DNA of 64,000 nucleotides from Streptomyces sp. NRRL B-3428. Its GTDB lineage: Bacteria; Actinomycetota; Actinomycetes; Streptomycetales; Streptomycetaceae. The position numbers were made by a program, and so were the translations under genes. Under the pieces are notes generated by a model that worked only from the letters and a program-made list of their open reading frames with translations, did not search any database and was not told the origin of the DNA. Position 1 is the first letter of the stretch. Each line of letters opens with the position of its first letter. Shown here one piece after another: positions 42,605 to 50,678 of this stretch. The stretch covers positions 1 to 64,000 of the forward strand of contig JOGW01000009.1 in NCBI GenBank assembly GCA_000721375.1, given 5' to 3'.

Positions 42605-43888
42605 ATGAAAGGGGTCTCCGCGTTGTTCGCACCTGACATGCCCGCACCCGCCACGCCCACCCGTATGCCCATAGCCGTCTACACGCTCGGCGCGGCCGTA
42701 TTCGCCCTGGGAACAAGCGAGTTCATGCTCTCCGGACTGCTTCCGGAGATCGCCCGCGACATGGATGTCTCCATCCCGCAGGCCGGACTCCTCATCTCCG
42801 CATTCGCGATCGGCATGGTGGTGGGCGCCCCGCTCCTCGCCGTGGCGACCCTGCGGCTGCCGCGCCGCACCACCCTCATCGCGCTGATCTCCGTCTTCGG
42901 CCTGGGGCAGGTCGCGGGCGCCCTGGCTCCGTCGTACGAGATCCTCTTCGCCTCGCGTGTCATCAGCGCCCTCGCCTGTGCGGGCTTCTGGGCGGTGGGT
43001 GCGGCCGTGGCCATCGCGATGGTGGATCTCGGGCAGCGGGCCCGGGCGATGGCCGTGATGATCGGTGGACTCTCCGTGGCCAACGTGCTCGGTGTCCCCG
43101 CCGGCGCCTTCCTCGGCGAGCACCTCGGCTGGCGCTCGGCGTTCTGGGCCGTCGGTGTCTCCTCCGCGATCGCGCTCGTCGGTGTGATCACGCTGATCCC
43201 GCGCATCCCCCTGCCGGAGCAGAAGCCGCAGCTGCGCCGCGAGCTGGCGATCTACAAGGACCGCGCCGTCTGGCTGCAGATCGCGCTGATCGCGCTCGCG
43301 GCCGGCGGAGTCTTCTGCGCCTTCAGCTATCTCGCACCGCTGCTCACCGACGTGGCCGGGCTCGGCTCGGGCTGGGTGCCGTGGGTGCTCGGGCTCTTCG
43401 GTGTGGGGGCCCTGATCGGTACCGCGGTCGGCGGGCGGATCGCGGACGCCCATCTGTTCGGCGTGATGTTCAGCGGTATCGCCGCCTCGACCGTGTTCCT
43501 CGGTGCGTTCGCGCTGTTCGCGGACAGTGCGGTGGCGGCGGTCGCGCTCTCGTTCCTGCTCGGCTTCTCGGCCTTCTACACGGCTCCCGCGCTCAACGCC
43601 CGGATGTTCAACGTGGCGGGCGCCGCCCCGACCCTCGCGGGTGCGACCACGACCGCCGCGTTCAACCTCGGCAACACCGGTGGGCCCTGGCTCGGCGGCA
43701 CGGTGATCGACGCGGGCTTCGGCTTCCGCTCGCCGGCCTGGGCGGGCGCGGCGATGACGGTGACCGCGCTGGGCACGGCGTACGCGGCGCTGCGGGTGCA
43801 GCGGGCGCGGAGCGGGGCATCGCGCAAGGTGACGGGGCATCTGGTGGAGAGTTCCGCGGACGTGGCGGTCGAGCAGGCCCGCTCTTAG
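42605..43888 (+). CDS. MFS drug-efflux transporter (Cmx/CmlR type, DHA1)
   Basis: A 427-residue transporter with 12 predicted membrane helices. The N-terminal helix FALGTSEFMLSGLLPEIARDM is characteristic of the chloramphenicol-exporter-like DHA1 branch. The motif-A loop (LRLPRRTTLIAL) and the motif-C-like GAAVAIAMV helix are present. It probably exports a drug or small metabolite by proton antiport. ATG 42605 is the first plausible start, ATG 42638 another; neither has a strong ribosome site. It is divergent from murR and has no dedicated regulator. Confidence 0.86.
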   Translation: MKGVSALFAPDMPAPATPTRMPIAVYTLGAAVFALGTSEFMLSGLLPEIARDMDVSIPQAGLLISAFAIGMVVGAPLLAVATLRLPRRTTLIALISVFGLGQVAGALAPSYEILFASRVISALACAGFWAVGAAVAIAMVDLGQRARAMAVMIGGLSVANVLGVPAGAFLGEHLGWRSAFWAVGVSSAIALVGVITLIPRIPLPEQKPQLRRELAIYKDRAVWLQIALIALAAGGVFCAFSYLAPLLTDVAGLGSGWVPWVLGLFGVGALIGTAVGGRIADAHLFGVMFSGIAASTVFLGAFALFADSAVAAVALSFLLGFSAFYTAPALNARMFNVAGAAPTLAGATTTAAFNLGNTGGPWLGGTVIDAGFGFRSPAWAGAAMTVTALGTAYAALRVQRARSGASRKVTGHLVESSADVAVEQARS

Positions 43889-43970
43889 CGCCGAGCTCGG
43901 GCGCGGAGCTCCGGCGCCGAGCTCCCCGGGCCGGCGGCACGCTTCACCCGACCGGGCGCACAATGGCCGT

Positions 43971-44345
43971 ATGGACGCGGAACACAAGCCCCGCCTGGAA
44001 CAGGCCCTCCACACGGCACGCGCCCTCGTGCTCGCCGACCTCGTGGCCGGTCAGGTCGCCGAGGCCGATGTGGTCTCGCTCGTCGAGGACTCGATCGCGC
44101 ACCGCCGGTGGTGGGTCGAGCAGTGGCCGGACGGCACGGAGTACCTGACCGGGCTCGTGGCCCAGGACGTCCAGGACGCGCTCCTCGAGAAGTACGGGCG
44201 CTGGCCCCTGTGTCCCGTATGCGGCTCGGGAGATCCGCACGCGCTGGAGGTCGAGCCCGAGCTGGGCGCCGACCCGCACTGGGTGTGCGCCAAGGCCGCG
44301 GTGATCGTGGCCAGGGTCGGCGAGCTCGGGACGGTGCCCCGATGA
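43971..44345 (+). CDS. Conserved hypothetical protein with CPVC motif
   Basis: A 124-residue soluble protein. The first 90 residues are helical (LEQALHTARALVLADLVAGQVAEADVVSLVEDS). A CPVCGSGDPHALEVEP segment then suggests half of a zinc ribbon, with a single Cys (WVCAKA) and His later. I do not recognise a family. A tandem duplication across its stop codon created the start of the following DUF4031 gene, which is probably co-transcribed. Confidence 0.7.
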   Translation: MDAEHKPRLEQALHTARALVLADLVAGQVAEADVVSLVEDSIAHRRWWVEQWPDGTEYLTGLVAQDVQDALLEKYGRWPLCPVCGSGDPHALEVEPELGADPHWVCAKAAVIVARVGELGTVPR

Positions 44346-44380
44346 CGGGCCGCATGGACGGGACGGTGCCCCGGTGACGG
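44327..44380. repeat. 22-bp direct repeat joining two genes
   Basis: CGGGACGGTGCCCCGATGAC (start of copy 44327-44348) recurs at 44359-44380 with a single A-to-G change. Copy 1 contains the TGA of the upstream gene; in copy 2 the changed base makes the GTG start of the DUF4031 gene. Confidence 0.85.
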
Positions 44381-44640
44381 TCTACATAGATCCGCCGACC
44401 TGGCCCGGGCACGGCCGCCTGTGGTCGCACCTGATCAGCGACACCTCGTACGAGGAACTGCACGCCTTCGCCGCCGGGATCGGCTGCCCGCCCCGCGCCT
44501 TCGAGCGCGACCACTACGACCTGCCCGAGGTCCGTTACGCGGATGCGGTGGGGGCCGGGGCGGTGGAGGTGTCCTCGCGGGAGGTCGTACGGCTCCTGAG
44601 CGAGTCCGGGCTGCGGCGCCCCAAAGGGCGGCCGGCCTGA
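44374..44640 (+). CDS. DUF4031 domain protein
   Basis: An 88-residue protein of the DUF4031 family (TVYIDPPTWPGHGRLWSHLISD, GCPPRAFERDHYDLPEVRY). The conserved Asp, His and Arg residues suggest an enzyme or nucleic-acid-related fold, but no function is established that I know. GTG 44374 lies inside the second copy of a direct repeat whose first copy holds the stop of the upstream gene. Coupled expression with the CPVC protein is likely. Confidence 0.8.
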   Translation: MTVYIDPPTWPGHGRLWSHLISDTSYEELHAFAAGIGCPPRAFERDHYDLPEVRYADAVGAGAVEVSSREVVRLLSESGLRRPKGRPA

Positions 44641-44788
44641 GCGGACGCAGGAGCGCAGGACTTCCCTCGGCTGCGCGCGCACGGTGGCGTGCATTCCCAA
44701 CAGCCGGTCGCCGATCGCTAACGTCCCGCCCCGTGCGGGCAACTAGGTTCCCTGCTGACCAGTTGGCTTGCGAAGAGGGGAACCACCT

Positions 44789-45181
44789 GTGCGTATACGT
44801 TCACGAGTCGCCGCGTTGGCCGTGACCACCGTCGTACTTGGCAGTGGCATCGGCCTGACGACCACCGCCTCCGCGGCCGTCACGCCCACCGCGGCGTTGA
44901 GCTGCTACGGGAGCGCGAAGAGCTACACGAGCGACGAGTTCGGCTTCTGGCCGGTGGGACCCGCCTACACCTACACCACCAGCAACTGCGGGGACATCAA
45001 CGTCAAGCCGAGCACAAGTCGCCGTGTCCGGGTCTGTTTCAAGAAGACCTCCACGTGCAACGGCTACCGCAGCGCGCCGGCCGGGCAGTGGACCGTGGCC
45101 GCGTCGGACGTTCTGGACGGCACCGCCTACTACCTCGACTTCGAGGGGCTCGGCGTCAACAGGGGCCAGGTGGCCGCCTGA
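44789..45181 (+). CDS. Small secreted protein of unknown function
   Basis: A 130-residue exported protein. A Sec signal peptide (RIRSRVAALAVTTVVLGSGIGLTTTASA) gives a mature form of about 100 residues with several Cys (LSCYGSAK, TSNCGDIN, VRVCFKKTSTCNGY) that can form two disulfides. GTG 44789 has GAGGGG 8 nt upstream. The beta-rich, Tyr/Thr-rich mature part resembles other small Streptomyces secreted proteins, but I cannot assign a family. It is convergent with the NPP1 gene, 19 bp apart. Confidence 0.75.
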   Translation: MRIRSRVAALAVTTVVLGSGIGLTTTASAAVTPTAALSCYGSAKSYTSDEFGFWPVGPAYTYTTSNCGDINVKPSTSRRVRVCFKKTSTCNGYRSAPAGQWTVAASDVLDGTAYYLDFEGLGVNRGQVAA

Positions 45182-45200
45182 TCAGGTCGTTCGGCGGTGC

Positions 45201-45965
45201 TCAGCCGTTGACGTCGAAGGGCACTCCGGGCGGCAGCGCCCCACTCAGATGGCTCGCGTAACTGGCGTCCTTCAGACCGAAGTTCGCACTTCCGAAGTTG
45301 TACGAGGTCAGCTTCTCGCGCAGCCCCGCGGGGTAGCCGTTCCACCCGACCAGCGCCGGGAACTGCCAGCTGCCCTGGTGGTTCTCGGGCGGCTCGTCGC
45401 CCGAGGTGGCGGGCCGGAAGCAGTGGGTGCCGATCCCGTCCTTGTGGTAGACGATCTTCGGATGGGTGCCGTCCCAGCGGATCTGGTCCCGGTTGTAGAT
45501 GTTGAACTTCCCGTGCGCGGACGTGGCCACGTACTCGGCGCGGCCGTCCTTCACCCAGACCGCGACATGCTCCCAGTCGTGCCGGTGCCCGCCGAGAGAG
45601 CTGCCCCAGACGGCCTGGTCCTTCTCGAAGTAGAGCGCGTAGAGGATCACGCACCAGCCGTTGTTGCACTTGGCGCGCGAGTAGCCGTTGGTGTTCACGA
45701 GATCGCTCGCGTCGTGGCACTGCCCGCTGACCGTGCCCGAAGGGTTCAGGCCGGGGTTGACGGTGCCGTCCGGGCCGATGGCCGCCGTCGAGTAGCAGCC
45801 GTCGCCGTCGTAGTCGTACGCCGGCTGGTAAGTCTGCTCGAGGCCGTCGGCGTTGGCGGGCAGCGGCGGAGGCGGGGCCGCCAGGGCGCTGCCGGCGAAG
45901 CCGACCACCAGGGCCAGGGCGCCGCCCACGGCCAGGGATGTCCGTACGACAGCTCTGCTTGCCAT
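45201..45965 (-). CDS. NPP1 necrosis-inducing-protein (NLP) family secreted protein
   Basis: A 254-residue secreted protein. A signal peptide (about residues 1-29, ending GSALA) precedes an NPP1 domain. The family's hallmark heptapeptide GHRHDWE is intact (in LGGHRHDWEHVAVW). Conserved Cys pairs (DGDGCYS, GQCHDASD, AKCNNGWCVILYALYF) are also present. In plant pathogens NLPs permeabilise plant membranes by binding sphingolipids; the role in Streptomyces is unknown. ATG 45965 has AGGAG upstream, and a longer in-frame start overlaps that ribosome site. Confidence 0.9.
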   Translation of the reverse strand: MASRAVVRTSLAVGGALALVVGFAGSALAAPPPPLPANADGLEQTYQPAYDYDGDGCYSTAAIGPDGTVNPGLNPSGTVSGQCHDASDLVNTNGYSRAKCNNGWCVILYALYFEKDQAVWGSSLGGHRHDWEHVAVWVKDGRAEYVATSAHGKFNIYNRDQIRWDGTHPKIVYHKDGIGTHCFRPATSGDEPPENHQGSWQFPALVGWNGYPAGLREKLTSYNFGSANFGLKDASYASHLSGALPPGVPFDVNG

Positions 45966-46096
45966 CACTGAACTCTCCTGCGTCATAAGGGAGTACGGAG
46001 ACGTGCGGGGCGTGCGTGGAGTGCGCAGCAGAGCTTGTCATGCGACGGTCATGTGTGGGGCGAACAGCGGGGGAACATGACCGGAAGTCGGCCGTC

Positions 46097-46693
46097 TCAG
46101 CTGATGTCCGTGGCCTGAATCCCGGAGGCCTGGTTCGCGGAGGCCTGGTTCGCGGAGGCCTGGTTCGCGGAGGCCCGAATCTCGAAGGTCGGCTCCTCCG
46201 GTGTGGAGGGCACGGCGGTGAAACCGGCCTTGGCCAGGACCCGTTGGGAGGGCTCGTTGCCCGGGTCCGTGCGGGCGAAGACCACCGGGACCGAGGCCAG
46301 GGCCCAGCTGGTCAGGGCGCGCAGGGCCTGGGTGGCGTAGCCGTTGCCGCGCGCCGCGGCGACCACGTCGTAGCCCACCTCGACCCGGCCGTCCGCCGGA
46401 GCGCTGTGGAAGCCCATCGCGCCGACCGCGAGCCCGTCCGCGTCCCTGACCAGGACGTACATGGCCCAGCCCGGGACGTACGTGCCCTCGTCCGCCGACT
46501 TGGCCATCATGCTCGCCCCGACCCGGGTGCCCGCCTCGGGCCCGCCCTCGATCCAGGTGAAGCCGCCCGTGCCGCCCGAGGCGAGGTCGTGCGCCGCGGC
46601 GGGGGCGATCGCGACCAGGGTCAGGTCGGGGGCGGGGAGGGCGAAGGGTGCGCCCTGAGCTGCCTGAGCCGCAGATTCCGTTGCTTCTGTCAC
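46097..46693 (-). CDS. GNAT-family acetyltransferase with repeat tail
   Basis: A 198-residue GNAT (RimJ/RimL-like). The acetyl-CoA loop is RGNGYATQALRAL, followed by the ARTDPGNEPSQRVLAKAGF motif. The C-terminal 25 residues contain a pentapeptide SANQA repeated three times, encoded by a 15-bp tandem duplication. A CATAAT box lies 6 nt before the GTG start (leaderless pattern). The HD-domain gene ends 7 bp upstream, so the two may form one unit. The substrate is unknown. Confidence 0.85.
   Translation of the reverse strand: MTEATESAAQAAQGAPFALPAPDLTLVAIAPAAAHDLASGGTGGFTWIEGGPEAGTRVGASMMAKSADEGTYVPGWAMYVLVRDADGLAVGAMGFHSAPADGRVEVGYDVVAAARGNGYATQALRALTSWALASVPVVFARTDPGNEPSQRVLAKAGFTAVPSTPEEPTFEIRASANQASANQASANQASGIQATDIS
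46124..46168. repeat. Three 15-bp in-frame tandem repeats in GNAT C-terminus
   Basis: GGAGGCCTGGTTCGC is repeated exactly three times (46124-46138, 46139-46153, 46154-46168), followed by a decayed fourth unit. The array encodes the SANQA pentapeptides on the minus strand. Confidence 0.9.
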
Positions 46694-46700
46694 CGCGTGA

Positions 46701-47378
46701 TTATGCGGGGCCCCGGGTCAGTTCTGTCAGCTCTTTTTCCAGGTTGGCGCGGGCCGCGGACTCCCAGTGCTCGGTGCCGTACGGAGTGCGGAACAGACGG
46801 GGAAGTCCGAGGAGATGGCGGAGCACGTCCGCTCGTCCCGTACGGAAGGCGTCGTCCGGCACGAAGCCGTACTCCTCGCGTACCGCCTCCGTATAAGCCG
46901 TGTACGCCGCCGGTCCGGACGCCAGGACGGCGAGATCCGCGTCGCACAGGACCTGCCCGTTGCGGTCGTCGTCCGCGGGCGCATGCGTGACGGTCAGCCT
47001 GACGAGCCGGGCCACCTCGGCGACTTGAGCGGTCCCCAACCCCGCCTCGGTGAGCGCCCGTTCGGCAAGCCGCGCCGACCGCTCCTCGTTCTCCGAGCGG
47101 TCCGGCAGATACACGGCGTCGTGGAACCAGGCGCCCAGACGCACCAGTTCGGGATCGTCCGCCTGCCCGGCCAGGGTGTCGATGTGGTCGAGGACCGCGG
47201 TGAGGTGGGCGAGCGTGTGGTAGCGGCGCTGGGGCTCGGCCCAGCGGGCGAGGAGACGGTCCGCGTACGGAAGTGGGTCGGGCCCCTCCGCCCCGCCCCG
47301 TGACCGGCGCAGGGTGTCCGACCAGCGGGTTCGCAGTGCGTCGAGGCGGGCGTCGGACTCTGCGTCGTATACGGGCAT
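46701..47378 (-). CDS. HD-domain metal-dependent phosphohydrolase
   Basis: A 225-residue protein. The HD signature is seen as RRYHTLAHL (first His), GAWFHDAVY (HD pair) and a later CDADLAVLA Asp. The length and RRYHxxxH start match the family often annotated as predicted metal-dependent HD phosphohydrolase, of unknown substrate. A TAGGCT box lies 7 nt upstream of ATG 47378, and a second, divergent box serves the next gene. Confidence 0.85.
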   Translation of the reverse strand: MPVYDAESDARLDALRTRWSDTLRRSRGGAEGPDPLPYADRLLARWAEPQRRYHTLAHLTAVLDHIDTLAGQADDPELVRLGAWFHDAVYLPDRSENEERSARLAERALTEAGLGTAQVAEVARLVRLTVTHAPADDDRNGQVLCDADLAVLASGPAAYTAYTEAVREEYGFVPDDAFRTGRADVLRHLLGLPRLFRTPYGTEHWESAARANLEKELTELTRGPA

Positions 47379-47425
47379 GAGCGCGAGCCTAGTGAGTGCG
47401 GGCCCTCCGCCCTACTCTCCGGACC

Positions 47426-48082
47426 ATGACCGAGACCCACGACCCCGAACTGCCGGGGCAGTTGCTGTGTACCGAACGCGATGTCCTGATCCCGCTGTTG
47501 AGGGGGTTGAAGGATGAGGACTTCCGGCGGCACACGTGTTGTCCGGGCTGGACCGTCCGCCATGCGGCCGCGCACTGCGGTGCCGCGCTGATGCGGATCG
47601 TCGAGAGCCGCTTCGACCCGGATGTGTTCTCGCCCGAGTGCAATGAGCGTGATATCGCCGAGCGCGCCGACTGGTCGCACGAGCAGGTGGTCGACGAGCT
47701 GGAGCGCGCGATGACGGAGGCCGGAGGGGTGATCGCCAAGTCGGGCGGGCTCTTCGACGCGGTTGCCCTCGGCGAGTGGATCCACTCTGGGGACATCAAG
47801 GAGGCGGTGGGTGCGCCGGGCGCGTACGGCGGCGAGGGCGTCCCGGCCGCCCTGGCCATCGCGGCCCTCTACTCCCGTCAGACCTCCGCCGTGCCCGTCC
47901 ACGCCGACCTCGACGAACTCGACGAGCCCGTCCTGCTCGGCGTCGAGGGCTCCGGCCCGCCGGCCCGTTTCATCGGTTCGGCCCCGGTGTTCCTGCGCCT
48001 GATCGCGGGCCGTCCGGTGATCGGGGCGCGGTATGAGCTGGCGGGGGCGAAGGAGTCGGAGCTGAATCTGTTCGGCAACTGA
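47426..48082 (+). CDS. Mycothiol-dependent maleylpyruvate isomerase-family (DinB-fold) protein
   Basis: A 218-residue DinB/MDMPI-fold protein. The N-terminal four-helix bundle has the metal-type motif GWTVRHAAAHCGAALMRI and a later GEWIHSGD. The second half (LAIAALYSRQ...VLLGVEGSG) fits the C-terminal MDMPI domain. Such proteins are thought to use mycothiol in isomerisation or transfer reactions. TACTCT (47413-47418) lies 7 nt before ATG 47426, suggesting a leaderless message. Its stop codon has been tandemly duplicated. Confidence 0.82.
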   Translation: MTETHDPELPGQLLCTERDVLIPLLRGLKDEDFRRHTCCPGWTVRHAAAHCGAALMRIVESRFDPDVFSPECNERDIAERADWSHEQVVDELERAMTEAGGVIAKSGGLFDAVALGEWIHSGDIKEAVGAPGAYGGEGVPAALAIAALYSRQTSAVPVHADLDELDEPVLLGVEGSGPPARFIGSAPVFLRLIAGRPVIGARYELAGAKESELNLFGN

Positions 48083-48120
48083 TTGCCGTATGCGAGTCGG
48101 CAACTGATTCCCGTATACGA
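48072..48120. repeat. 24-bp tandem duplication over a stop codon
   Basis: TCGGCAACTGATTGCCGTAT (beginning of copy 48072-48095) is repeated at 48097-48120 with two changes. Copy 1 includes the last codons and TGA of the MDMPI-like gene. Confidence 0.88.
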
Positions 48121-48134
48121 GGAGGAGGCGCCCG

Positions 48135-48184
48135 TACGGGGGTGGGGCGCCGGACCCGTCAAGGTCCGGCGCCCCACCCCCGTA
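48135..48184. terminator. Perfect 22-bp-arm bidirectional terminator
   Basis: Arm 48135-48156 (begins TACGGGGGTGGGG) is exactly complementary to arm 48163-48184, with loop CGTCAA. It separates the convergent MDMPI-like gene and copA. Confidence 0.9.
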
Positions 48185-48199
48185 TGAACTGCCCTGTCA

Positions 48200-50479
48200 T
48201 CAGGCCGCCTTGAACCTCCGCAGCCGCAGCGAGTTGCCCACCACGAACACCGACGAGAACGCCATCGCCGCCCCCGCGATCATCGGGTTGAGCAGCCCCG
48301 CCGCCGCCAGCGGCAGCGCCCCCACGTTGTAGGCGAAGGCCCAGAACAGGTTCGTGCGGATCGTGCCCAGCGTGCGGCGTGACAGCCGGATCGCGTCGGC
48401 CGCGGCGCGCAGGTCACCGCGTACGAGCGTGAGGTCGCCCGCCTCGATCGCCGCGTCCGTGCCCGTGCCCATCGCGAGGCCGAGGTCGGCCTGGGCGAGC
48501 GCGGCCGCGTCGTTGACACCGTCGCCGACCATCGCGACCGAACGGCCCTCGGCCTGCAGCTTCTTGACCACATCGACCTTGTCCTGGGGCAGGACCTCGG
48601 CGATGACGTCCTCGGGCGCGATGCCCACCTCCGCCGCCACGGACCGGGCGACCGCCTTGTTGTCGCCGGTCAGGAGGATGGGCGTGAGACCCAGGCCGCG
48701 CAGCCTGGCGATCGCCTCGGCACTCGTCTCCTTGACCGCGTCCGCGACTTCGAGGACACCGCGCGCCTCGCCGTCCCAGGCGACCGCGATCGCCGTACGG
48801 CCCGCGGCCTCGGCGGCGGCGAGTGCCCGCTCCAGCTCGACGGGGAGGTGGATCTCCCACTCCTTGAGCAGCTGGGTGCGGCCGACGAGTACGGCGTGGC
48901 CCTCGACGATGCCCTGGACACCGAGCCCGAGGACGTTCGCGAAGTCCTCGGGGGCGGGCAGCGGACCGGTCTCCTTGAGCGCGCCCGCCGCGACGGCCTG
49001 CGCGATGGGGTGCTCGGAGGAGTTCTCCAACGCACCGGCCAGCCGCAGCAGTTCGGTCTCCGTGACACCTTCCGCGGTGTGCGTGGCGAGCAGCGTCATC
49101 CTGCCCGTGGTGACCGTGCCGGTCTTGTCGAGCACGATCGTGTCCACGCGACGGGTGGACTCCAGGACCTCAGGGCCCTTGATCAGGATGCCGAGCTGGG
49201 CGCCACGGCCCGTACCCACCATCAGCGCGGTCGGGGTCGCGAGCCCCAGGGCGCAGGGGCAGGCGATGATCAGGACCGCGACCGCCGCGGTGAAGGCGGC
49301 GGCCCAGCCGGCGCCGTTGCCCAGCCAGAAGGCGAGGGTCGCGAGGGCGAGGCCGATCACGACCGGTACGAAGACCGCGGAGATCTTGTCGGCCAGGCGC
49401 TGCGCCGCGGCCTTGCCGTTCTGCGCGTCCTCCACCAGGCGTGCCATCCGGGCGAGTTGGGTGTCCGAGCCGACCCGGGTGGCCTCGACGACGAGGCGGC
49501 CGCCCGCGTTCAGGGTCGCGCCGGTGACCGCGTCGCCCGCGCCGACCTCGACCGGCACGGACTCACCGGTCAGCATCGAGGCGTCCACGGCGGACGAGCC
49601 CTCGGCGACGGTGCCGTCCGTGGCGATCTTCTCGCCGGGCCTGACCAGGAAGCGGTCGCCTACCTTCAACTCCGCGACAGGGATACGGACTTCGGTGGCG
49701 CCCCCGTCACGCAGCACCGTGACATCCTTCGCACCCAGTTCGAGCAGCGCCTTCAGAGCGGCGCCCGCCTTGCGCTTGGAGCGGGCCTCGAAGTAGCGCC
49801 CGGCCAGGATGAAGGCGGTGACGCCCGCGGCCGCCTCCAGATAGATGTTCCCGGCGCCGTCGCTGCGCGCGATGGTCAGCTCGAAGGGGTGGGTCATGCC
49901 CGGCTCACCGGCCGTCCCGAAGAACAGCGCCCACAGCGACCACAGGAACGCCGCCGACGTACCGACCGAGATCAGCGTGTCCATCGTCGCCGCGCCGTGG
50001 CGGGCGTTGGTCCAGGCCGCCTTGTGGAAGGGCCAGGCGGCATATGTGACCACGGGCGCCGCGAGCGTCAGGGACAGCCACTGCCAGTACTCGAACTGCA
50101 GCGCCGGGATCATCGCCATCGCGATCACCGGTACGGAGAGCAGGACCGCGGTGGTCAGGCGCTGGCGCAGGGGGGCGAGTTCATCGGGGCCCTCGGTGGG
50201 GGACTCCTTGCCGGCTGCTGCTGCGGCCGCCGGGGGCTCGGGCTCCTGTGCCGTGTAGCCGGTGGCCTCGACGGTGGCGATCAGATCCCGCACGGACACG
50301 TCGTCGCGGAAGGAGACCTTGGCCTTCTCGGTCGCGTAATTGACCGTGGCCTCGACCCCGTCCATGCGGTTGAGCTTCTTCTCGATACGGGCGGCGCAGG
50401 AGGCGCAGGTCATGCCACCGATGGCCAGCTCGACCTGAGCCTGTGCCTGTACGGGGCCGGTGTCGATCTCGGTGGTCAT
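48200..50479 (-). CDS. copA: Copper-exporting P1B-type ATPase
   Basis: A 759-residue Cu+ exporter. One N-terminal heavy-metal-binding domain carries [13 protein letters not shown] (CxxC, about residues 22-27). Eight predicted membrane helices include the CPC metal site ([12 protein letters not shown]). The phosphorylation motif is DKTGT, and [12 protein letters not shown] and [18 protein letters not shown] complete the ATPase core. ATG 50479 has GAGGAG upstream. It is divergent from a His-rich exported protein, and the shared region carries two CsoR-type operators, so both should be induced by copper. CsoR and a CopZ chaperone are not in this window. Confidence 0.96.
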   Translation of the reverse strand: MTTEIDTGPVQAQAQVELAIGGMTCASCAARIEKKLNRMDGVEATVNYATEKAKVSFRDDVSVRDLIATVEATGYTAQEPEPPAAAAAAGKESPTEGPDELAPLRQRLTTAVLLSVPVIAMAMIPALQFEYWQWLSLTLAAPVVTYAAWPFHKAAWTNARHGAATMDTLISVGTSAAFLWSLWALFFGTAGEPGMTHPFELTIARSDGAGNIYLEAAAGVTAFILAGRYFEARSKRKAGAALKALLELGAKDVTVLRDGGATEVRIPVAELKVGDRFLVRPGEKIATDGTVAEGSSAVDASMLTGESVPVEVGAGDAVTGATLNAGGRLVVEATRVGSDTQLARMARLVEDAQNGKAAAQRLADKISAVFVPVVIGLALATLAFWLGNGAGWAAAFTAAVAVLIIACPCALGLATPTALMVGTGRGAQLGILIKGPEVLESTRRVDTIVLDKTGTVTTGRMTLLATHTAEGVTETELLRLAGALENSSEHPIAQAVAAGALKETGPLPAPEDFANVLGLGVQGIVEGHAVLVGRTQLLKEWEIHLPVELERALAAAEAAGRTAIAVAWDGEARGVLEVADAVKETSAEAIARLRGLGLTPILLTGDNKAVARSVAAEVGIAPEDVIAEVLPQDKVDVVKKLQAEGRSVAMVGDGVNDAAALAQADLGLAMGTGTDAAIEAGDLTLVRGDLRAAADAIRLSRRTLGTIRTNLFWAFAYNVGALPLAAAGLLNPMIAGAAMAFSSVFVVGNSLRLRRFKAA

Positions 50480-50513
50480 GGCTGCGGTCTCCTCGCGTCG
50501 TCGTCCATCCATC

Positions 50514-50532
50514 GTATACCCCTGGGGGGTAC
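50514..50532. promoter_or_regulatory. CsoR-like copper operator, copA side
   Basis: GTATACCCCTGGGGGGTAC is a near-perfect dyad of the CsoR type (TAnCCCnnnGGGnTA), 35 bp upstream of copA. A degenerate third copy lies at 50551-50569. Confidence 0.75.
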
Positions 50533-50599
50533 TTCGTGGTGCGCCATCAGATATACCCCCCACCCCTATCGAATGCAAGCGGTTCCGTCCGCTTGACTT

Positions 50600-50618
50600 T
50601 ATACCCCTGGGGGGTATC
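50600..50618. promoter_or_regulatory. CsoR-like copper operator and promoter, His-rich-protein side
   Basis: TATACCCCTGGGGGGTATC sits between a TTGACT -35 box (50593-50598) and a TATCTT -10 box (50615-50620), so bound CsoR would block the promoter. A CAAGCGG/CCGCTTG inverted repeat (50576-50595) overlaps the -35 box. Confidence 0.78.
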
Positions 50619-50678
50619 TTCTGGAGTCATCGAGCCCCAGCCGGGGTCGCTCTCGTATGGATCTAGAAGGAGCACGCC

